Source: Oscillospiraceae bacterium (GTDB lineage Bacteria > Bacillota > Clostridia > Oscillospirales > Ruminococcaceae). From it: a stretch of DNA of 10,310 nucleotides. Made by a program: the position numbers and the translations under genes. The stretch is from contig SVNB01000067.1 in NCBI GenBank assembly GCA_015067125.1, positions 1 to 10,310 on the forward strand, written 5' to 3'. Below, piece by piece: positions 6,142 to 10,310 of this stretch (position 1 is the first letter of the stretch; the number at the start of each line of letters is the position of its first letter). Under the pieces are notes generated by a model. It made no database searches and was not told the DNA's origin. It worked only from the letters and a program-made list of their open reading frames with translations.

Positions 6142-7533
6142 TTATTCGGTAATTTGAGCATCGCGCATTTCCGCCATTTCTTTTTCTATGGGGTGGAAGA
6201 TCGCGATGATGAGCATAAGAGCGGCGAATACAAGCGGTACCCAGCCAAGAAGAGCGCAGATGGTATCAATGGCGCTCTGGGGCTGTGCTGCAAGCTCCGC
6301 GTCAAAACCGGCAGCGCCCAAAGCGGCAGTCATGGCAAGGTTTACACCGGCTTTGGAAAGTTTTGCCGCAAGGTTATCGCAGGTGGAAACAAGGCTGTCT
6401 ATTCTGCGGCCGCTGCGGAATTCAATAAGATCCGCAAGGTTGTTGCGGTTGGTATTGAAAAGAACAAACGCAAAAGCCATTGCCACAGCAACGGTTATGC
6501 CGTTGATATAAATAGTTACAATAGAATAAGGGTTGATGAGGAAGGGAACCTTGCCGATCATATAAATAACCGCGCCAAGGATCATGGTCTTTTTTCTGCC
6601 GAGTTTTTTATCTACGGGAATGCAGGCAAGGGTGCCGATTACGGAAGTGGCAAGAAATACCGCCATAATGGGCGTTGCGGAAGAAGCGGAACCAAGAACA
6701 TAGGTTGCGTAATAGTTTACGGTGCTCATAATAAGCAGATTAAGAATGCCATATACTATAATGTAAAGCGCGTTCATAACCCAGCTTTTGCAGGAAAGAA
6801 GCATTTTAAAAACTTCGACTATGCCAAGCTTGGAATCGTCTTCGCTTTCCTGGGCAATGCGTTCTTTGGTGGTAAAATAGTGCACAAAGCTGCCGATTAC
6901 GCAAATGGCGCCCATAACGCAGGCGGCATATACAAAAGCGGCCTGGCCGGCTTCGTTTGCCATTACGTTTCCGTTTTCGTCAAGTCCGCCGAAAAGATCA
7001 AGCAGCGGATAAAGAGCAACGCCGCCGACGCCGGAACCAACGCAGCCGCCAAGGTTTCGGGCAACGTTGATTGCGCGTCGGTCAGAGTCACGGTTTGTGG
7101 CAAGTCCGCCCATGCTGTTATAGGGAATGGCGGCAAAGGTATTGAAAAGTTCAAAGAGAAAATAGATTGCTATGGCGATTGCAAGCTTCATGCCATAGGC
7201 AACATCAAAGCAGGTGAACATAAGAACAACGGTAACCGCCCAGGGAACGGCACAGTAAAATGCAAAAGGACGGCATTTTTCTCCGTTTTTAAAAGTGTGG
7301 TTTACCGCAAGATAGCCGACCAGCGGGTCGTTAACGGCGTCCCATACCATGCCAAGGGCGGTGATCATGCCCGCGTGTTCGATTTTTATTCCCATTACGT
7401 TTGTAAGGAAGAATAAATAGAAAAGATCCTTGAAGTTAAAAACTACGTTGCTGGCAGCAGAAAAAGTTCCGAATCCGAATTTTTCCATAAAGCCAAGCTT
7501 TGGAGTTTCGATATACCTGGTGTTTGTCTGCAT
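6142..7533 (-). CDS. GPH-family (MelB-like) MFS cation symporter
   Basis: The 463-residue product is a twelve-helix transporter. It carries the glycoside-pentoside-hexuronide family marks: WDAVNDPLVGYLAV (64-77), a GEKCRPF loop (84-90), PYNSMGG (137-143) leading to the NRDSDRRA loop (147-154), and a late cytoplasmic FRSGRRIDSL segment followed by KLSKAG. Family members couple uptake of sugars or related solutes to Na+ or H+. Sugar specificity cannot be read from the sequence, and the partner gene is a peptidase rather than a glycosidase, so the substrate may be an amino-acid conjugate or peptide-like molecule (inference). The start at 7533 has AAAGAGG (7546-7540), 6 bases upstream. It is the first gene of a two-gene leftward operon with the M20 gene and is transcribed from the promoter at 7570-7598, divergent from the lysine ABC transporter. 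Confidence 0.88.
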   Translation of the reverse strand: MQTNTRYIETPKLGFMEKFGFGTFSAASNVVFNFKDLFYLFFLTNVMGIKIEHAGMITALGMVWDAVNDPLVGYLAVNHTFKNGEKCRPFAFYCAVPWAVTVVLMFTCFDVAYGMKLAIAIAIYFLFELFNTFAAIPYNSMGGLATNRDSDRRAINVARNLGGCVGSGVGGVALYPLLDLFGGLDENGNVMANEAGQAAFVYAACVMGAICVIGSFVHYFTTKERIAQESEDDSKLGIVEVFKMLLSCKSWVMNALYIIVYGILNLLIMSTVNYYATYVLGSASSATPIMAVFLATSVIGTLACIPVDKKLGRKKTMILGAVIYMIGKVPFLINPYSIVTIYINGITVAVAMAFAFVLFNTNRNNLADLIEFRSGRRIDSLVSTCDNLAAKLSKAGVNLAMTAALGAAGFDAELAAQPQSAIDTICALLGWVPLVFAALMLIIAIFHPIEKEMAEMRDAQITE

Positions 7534-7569
7534 AATATGCCTCTTTTCTTTAATGCTTTAATTTGCTAA

Positions 7570-7598
7570 ATTATAGCACAATAATATTTATATTTCAA
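7570..7598 (-). promoter_or_regulatory. Strong promoter of the GPH transporter-M20 operon
   Basis: Read leftward, -35 TTGAAA (7598-7593) and -10 TATAAT (7575-7570) are exactly 17 bases apart, and TG-N before the -10 gives an extended -10, TGCTATAAT. Transcription should start near 7563, about 30 bases before the start codon. An inverted repeat at 7602-7624 lies just upstream of the -35. Confidence 0.85.
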
Positions 7599-7601
7599 TA
7601 T

Positions 7602-7624
7602 GCGCAACATATTAAAAATTGCGC
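7602..7624. promoter_or_regulatory. Inverted repeat between divergent promoters (candidate operator)
   Basis: GCGCAA (7602-7607) and TTGCGC (7619-7624) are perfect inverted half-sites with an 11-base AT-rich spacer. The repeat occupies about -39 to -61 relative to the predicted leftward start, next to its -35, and is about 50 bases from the rightward -35. Position and symmetry fit a dimeric regulator, more easily an activator or dual regulator than a simple repressor. The protein is unknown. Confidence 0.45.
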
Positions 7625-7671
7625 TGTTTTATAAGCTTTTTGGGCATATCGAAAAAAATTTTAAAAAACTG

Positions 7672-7700
7672 TTGACTTTAACACTTTACTTTGCTATAAT
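7672..7700 (+). promoter_or_regulatory. Strong promoter of the lysine riboswitch-ABC transporter operon
   Basis: -35 TTGACT (7672-7677) and -10 TATAAT (7695-7700) are separated by 17 bases, with TG one base before the -10. Transcription should start near 7707, giving a leader of nearly 380 bases that holds the riboswitch. The -10 region is identical to that of the divergent promoter. Confidence 0.9.
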
Positions 7701-7707
7701 GCCTCGT

Positions 7708-7769
7708 ATAGCAGAAAATTGCTATGGAAAAACTGAATACATATTGTTTTTGGCTTTGCCATAAACAAT
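7708..7769 (+). promoter_or_regulatory. Two 5' leader hairpins before the riboswitch
   Basis: The first transcribed bases form ATAGCA (7708-7713) with TGCTAT (7720-7725). A longer hairpin pairs ATTGTTT (7743-7749) with AAACAAT (7763-7769), and continues as TGGC (7751-7754) with GCCA (7758-7761) around a TTT loop with one mismatch. Its 3' arm covers 7766-7769, which are also the first bases of riboswitch stem P1. The first hairpin may protect the RNA end; the second could compete with P1. Confidence 0.55.
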
Positions 7770-7937
7770 GGTAGAGGCGCGAAAGCTATTAGTATTGCAA
7801 AGCATTTTAAGGAAAGGCTTCCGGTTTTGCAAAAAAGGAACTTTCGCCGAAGCTTTCGGAAAAAAGCCTTGTTTTCCGTTTGCTGGGGCAGAGGAAAATA
7901 TCCTCTGGACTGTCACTTCGGTGGAGAGCTATCATTG
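7766..7937 (+). ncRNA. Lysine riboswitch (L box)
   Basis: The stretch matches the conserved lysine aptamer: AGAGGCGCG near the 5' side, AGTA, GGAAAG, GCCGAAG, TGGGGCAGAGG, ACTGTCACTTCGGTGG and GAGAGCTATC. Stems can be drawn: P1 7766-7774 with 7929-7937; P2 7779-7785 with 7841-7847; P2b 7795-7801 with 7826-7832; P3 7857-7863 with 7872-7878; P4 7889-7895 with 7901-7907; P5 7914-7916 with 7921-7923, closed by a TTCG tetraloop. The P3 loop AAGCCTT (7864-7870) is exactly complementary to AAGGCTT (7814-7820) in L2, which is the kissing interaction of this class. Lysine binding is known to stabilise P1. Here that should favour the terminator downstream and reduce transport when lysine is plentiful. 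It gives the best evidence for the substrate of the ABC transporter that follows. Confidence 0.95.
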
Positions 7938-7991
7938 GTTAGCGGTTTATTGATAAAGAATATTCCGCAAAGCATTTTGTGTAAGAATGTA

Positions 7992-8037
7992 CCATGAATC
8001 TTCATCCGAAAGTATTCATGGCTTTTTTGTTTTTTAT
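7992..8037 (+). terminator. Riboswitch expression-platform terminator
   Basis: CCATGAAT (7992-7999) pairs with ATTCATGG (8014-8021); CTT and AAG extend the stem past one bulge. It is followed by CTTTTTTGTTTTTT. The alternative antiterminator uses the P1 3' strand: TCATTGGT (7932-7939) can pair with ACCATGA (7991-7997) with one bulged base, enclosing a hairpin GCGG (7942-7945) with CCGC (7965-7968). The two forms are mutually exclusive, as expected of transcriptional OFF control by lysine. Confidence 0.88.
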
Positions 8038-8084
8038 GAAAAAGCCGCAAAAAAATGAATTCTTAGGAAAGAAGGAAACAAACA

Positions 8085-8915
8085 ATGACAAGAAAGATTA
8101 TCGCACTCGTACTCGCAATGGTGATGTGCCTTGGCTTTACCGCCTGCGGCGCAAACGAAGAAAACGAAAATGTACTCCGTGTAGCAATGGAATGTGCCTA
8201 TGCTCCTTACAACTGGAGCCAGGCAGATGATTCCAACGGTGCTGTTCCGATTGCGGGAACCAACAACTACGCATACGGATATGACGTTATGATGGCAAAA
8301 CTTATTGCAGAATCCATGGGCAAAGAACTCGAAATCGTAAAACTTGACTGGGACGCACTTGTTCCCGCAGTTGATTCCGGCGACGTTGACCTTGTTATCG
8401 CAGGCCAGTCCATCACCGCAGAAAGACTTGAAGTAGTGGATTTTTCCGAACCCTATTTCTATGCTTCCATCGTAACCCTTACCAAAGCGGATTCCGCTTA
8501 TGCAAACGCAGCTTCTGTTGCGGATCTTGCAGGAGCAACCTGCACTTCCCAGCTTGGCACCATCTGGTATGATATCTGCCTTCCCCAGATTCCGGACGCA
8601 AATATCCTTACCGCACAGGAAACCGCACCCGCAATGCTTGTTGCTCTTGATTCCGGCGCAGTTGACCTTGTTGTAACCGATATGCCCACCGCAATGGCGG
8701 CAACCGCTGTTTATGACGACATGGTTCTTCTTGATTTTACCGGAACCGAAGGCGAATTTGAAGTTTCCGAAGAAGAAATCAACCTTGGTATTTCCATGAA
8801 AAAAGGCAATACCGAACTTCTTGATGCGGTTAACGCCGTTCTTGCGGAAATGACCGTTGAAGATTACGAAGCAATGATGCAGGAAGCAATCGCTGTTCAG
8901 CCTCTCAGCGAATAA
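8085..8915 (+). CDS. Lysine/polar amino acid ABC transporter substrate-binding lipoprotein
   Basis: The 276-residue product is the extracellular solute receptor of a polar amino-acid importer. Residues 1-20 are a lipoprotein signal ending in FTAC, with Cys21 the lipidated residue. The mature part is a type II periplasmic-binding fold (SBP_bac_3): ECAYAPYNW (36-44), then AGQSITAER (106-114) and VDFSEPY (118-124). Arg114 should bind the ligand carboxylate, and Asp199 in VVTDMP should bind its alpha-amino group, by analogy with HisJ/LAO proteins. The start at 8085 has AAGGA (8072-8076), 8 bases upstream. It is the first gene after the lysine riboswitch, so lysine is the likely ligand; the fold alone would allow other polar or basic amino acids. 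A stable hairpin follows the gene and probably makes its mRNA more abundant than that of the permease and ATPase. Confidence 0.94.
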   Translation: MTRKIIALVLAMVMCLGFTACGANEENENVLRVAMECAYAPYNWSQADDSNGAVPIAGTNNYAYGYDVMMAKLIAESMGKELEIVKLDWDALVPAVDSGDVDLVIAGQSITAERLEVVDFSEPYFYASIVTLTKADSAYANAASVADLAGATCTSQLGTIWYDICLPQIPDANILTAQETAPAMLVALDSGAVDLVVTDMPTAMAATAVYDDMVLLDFTGTEGEFEVSEEEINLGISMKKGNTELLDAVNAVLAEMTVEDYEAMMQEAIAVQPLSE

Positions 8916-8933
8916 TCGCAAAAATTTGTAAAA

Positions 8934-8965
8934 AAGCCGCCCGGTGAAAGATCCGGGCGGTTTAT
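8934..8965 (+). terminator. Intercistronic hairpin, probable partial terminator or mRNA stabiliser
   Basis: CCGCCCGG (8937-8944) and CCGGGCGG (8953-8960) form a perfect 8-bp GC stem with an 8-nt loop; A/T pairs extend it after one G-T wobble. A short TTTAT follows. The weak T-run suggests partial termination or protection of the upstream mRNA, giving more binding protein than permease. Confidence 0.7.
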
Positions 8966-8988
8966 AATGTTAAAAAAGGAGAATAACC

Positions 8989-9786
8989 TTGGCAGAATTT
9001 ATTGACGGCGTCATCAAGGTATGGAACGGCTATGGAGCCGCGTTTATTGACGGCGCATTTAACACCCTTATCGTTTCTTTCATCGGTACGGCAGTGGGCT
9101 GCCTTATCGGATTTGGAGTAGGCGTTGTTCAGACTATTCCCGTGGACAGAAAAGATCCGCTTTGGAAAAGAATAATTCTTAAAATAGTAAACCTTATCCT
9201 TAAAGGATACGTAGAACTTTTCCGCGGCACACCTATGATAGTACAGTCCGTATTTATCTATTACGGCGTAATCATGATTTTTGATTACAAGATGGATACC
9301 TATTTTGCCGCGCTTCTTATTGTTTCCATAAACACCGGCGCATATATGGCAGAAACAGTCCGCGGCGGTATTCTTTCCATAGATCCGGGCCAGACCGAAG
9401 GCGCAAAAGCCATTGGTATGAACCATGTTCAGACCATGATGAACGTTATTATTCCCCAGGCTTTCCGCAACATAATTCCCCAGATAGGCAACAACTTTAT
9501 TATTAATATTAAAGATACTTCCGTGCTTTCCGTAATCAGCTTTGCGGATCTTTTCTTCCAGCACAAAAGCGCGGTTGGCGCACTTTACCGTTTCTTCGAA
9601 TCCGCAAGCATCGTAATGGTGATTTATCTTATTATGACCGTTACCGCTTCCGCGCTGCTCCGCCTGCTTGAAAAGAAACTGGACGGCGACGATAACTATG
9701 ACCTTGCCACCACCGATACTTTGGCGCACACCAGCGGAATGTACACCTATCACCCGAAAGAAAAAACTTTGGAGGACTTTAAATGA
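8989..9786 (+). CDS. Amino acid ABC transporter permease (HisM/GlnP family), TTG start
   Basis: The 265-residue membrane subunit probably forms a homodimeric channel of the importer. Helices lie at about 22-48, 66-98, 104-122 and 205-229. The ELFRGTPMIVQ segment (76-86) and the EAA loop (GQTEGAKAIGMN at 134-145, PQAFRNIIP at 156-164), which docks on the ATPase, are clear family marks. The start is TTG at 8989, chosen because AAGGAG (8976-8981) is 7 bases upstream and no ATG fits; a TTG start may lower translation. The C-terminus has an extra hydrophilic tail of about 35 residues (DGDDNYD onward). It begins 73 bases after the receptor gene and overlaps the ATPase gene by 4 bases (ATGA), indicating translational coupling. 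Specificity is inferred to be lysine from the riboswitch. Confidence 0.93.
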   Translation: MAEFIDGVIKVWNGYGAAFIDGAFNTLIVSFIGTAVGCLIGFGVGVVQTIPVDRKDPLWKRIILKIVNLILKGYVELFRGTPMIVQSVFIYYGVIMIFDYKMDTYFAALLIVSINTGAYMAETVRGGILSIDPGQTEGAKAIGMNHVQTMMNVIIPQAFRNIIPQIGNNFIINIKDTSVLSVISFADLFFQHKSAVGALYRFFESASIVMVIYLIMTVTASALLRLLEKKLDGDDNYDLATTDTLAHTSGMYTYHPKEKTLEDFK

Positions 9787-10310
9787 GCGAAAATATCATA
9801 GAAATTCAGCATCTTGAAAAGAATTTCGGAAGCCACAAAGTTCTTTCCGATATCGATTTTTCCGTTAAAAAAGGCGACGTTACCACCATAATCGGCGTTT
9901 CCGGTTCCGGAAAATCCACCCTTCTTCGCTGCATCAACGTGCTCGAAACCCCTTCCGGCGGAAAAATTCTTTTCCATGGAAAAGATATTGACGAAAAAGG
10001 CTTTTCCGTAACCGATTACCGCGCAAAGGTGGGCATGGTTTTCCAGAGCTTCAACCTTTTTTCAAACATGACCGTTCTTCAGAACTGCATGGTCGGTCAG
10101 GTAAAAGTTCTTGGCAAAAAGAAAGCCGAAGCCGAAGAAAAGGCAAAATACTTCCTTGAAAAAGTAGGTATGCTTCCTTATATTAACGCAAAGCCGAAGC
10201 AGCTTTCCGGCGGACAGAAACAGCGCGTTGCCATTGCAAGAGCCCTTGCAATGGAACCGGAAGTTCTTCTTTTTGACGAACCCACTTCCGCTCTTGACCC
10301 CCAGATGGTC
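9783..10310 (+). CDS. Amino acid ABC transporter ATP-binding protein (truncated by window end)
   Basis: The first 176 residues of an ABC ATPase of the GlnQ/HisP type are present; the gene continues past the window. Walker A is GVSGSGKST (38-46), with Val in the place usually held by Pro. The Q-loop Gln is 88 (VFQSFNLF), the signature is LSGGQKQRVAIARAL (141-155), and Walker B with the catalytic Glu is VLLFDEP (161-167; Asp165, Glu166), followed by the D-loop SALDP. The H-loop and C-terminus lie beyond the edge; usual length is about 240-260 residues. The ribosome binding site GGAGG (9771-9775) lies inside the permease gene, and the start overlaps its stop. It would power import by the permease dimer, in the riboswitch-controlled operon. 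Confidence 0.94.
   Translation, partial: MSENIIEIQHLEKNFGSHKVLSDIDFSVKKGDVTTIIGVSGSGKSTLLRCINVLETPSGGKILFHGKDIDEKGFSVTDYRAKVGMVFQSFNLFSNMTVLQNCMVGQVKVLGKKKAEAEEKAKYFLEKVGMLPYINAKPKQLSGGQKQRVAIARALAMEPEVLLFDEPTSALDPQMV

Noticed and set aside
4771..7416. An 881-codon open frame on the + strand
   Set aside because: It is antisense to the M20 peptidase and GPH transporter genes, both with full family motifs and ribosome binding sites. Its translation is Lys/His/Phe/Gly-rich with no domain, which is what strong codon bias on the opposite strand produces.
7768..7953. Short + strand open frame inside the ABC leader
   Set aside because: It coincides with the lysine aptamer, whose base pairing explains the sequence. 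It has no ribosome binding site suited to a leader peptide.
8034..8921. A 295-codon leftward open frame, and another at 8962-9753
   Set aside because: They are antisense to the receptor and permease genes, which carry clear family motifs; the translations are low-quality, Cys/His/Gly-rich shadows.

Overview
The window looks like chromosome from a low-to-mid GC Gram-positive anaerobe, most likely a Clostridia/Oscillospirales-type gut bacterium. This is inferred from AGGAG-type ribosome binding sites, sigma-A-like promoters, an LxAC-type lipoprotein signal, a PepV dipeptidase, a GPH-family transporter, an L-box (lysine) riboswitch and short GTAGGG palindromic intergenic repeats. The species cannot be told from the sequence.

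Layout. 1-326 is gene-free and holds a cluster of short palindromic and direct repeats. 327-872 (+) encodes a small multi-pass membrane protein that resembles ECF S components. It converges on 910-1434 (-), an XRE-family regulator with two C-terminal membrane segments, with a perfect hairpin terminator between them. Next comes a leftward group: pepV (4462-3035), a DUF3810-type membrane metallopeptidase-like gene (2997-1885) and a small zinc-ribbon protein (1841-1608). A good promoter lies before pepV and a terminator at 1564-1592. A second leftward operon holds a GPH/MFS transporter (7533-6142) and a membrane-anchored M20 carboxypeptidase-like protein (6129-4687), with its own promoter and terminator. 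A decayed repeat lies between the two groups.

The most informative part is 7534-8084, the divergent control region. Two strong back-to-back promoters share the same extended -10 word, TGCTATAAT, and an inverted repeat lies between them. The rightward transcript begins with a complete lysine riboswitch, with P1-P5 and a 7-nt L2/L3 kissing pair readable from the sequence. An intrinsic terminator follows it. The riboswitch controls a lipoprotein binding protein (8085-8915), a permease (8989-9786, TTG start) and an ATPase (9783 to the window edge). Together these form an amino-acid ABC importer whose substrate is therefore predicted to be lysine.

Working together, the region reads as peptide and amino-acid scavenging: two M20 peptidases, one secondary transporter and a lysine-repressed ABC importer. 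No novel defence, mobile or biosynthetic system is visible. The more unusual points are RNA and control-region details: a leader hairpin that competes with riboswitch P1, the inverted repeat and shared promoter words, an intercistronic hairpin, and repeat clusters.
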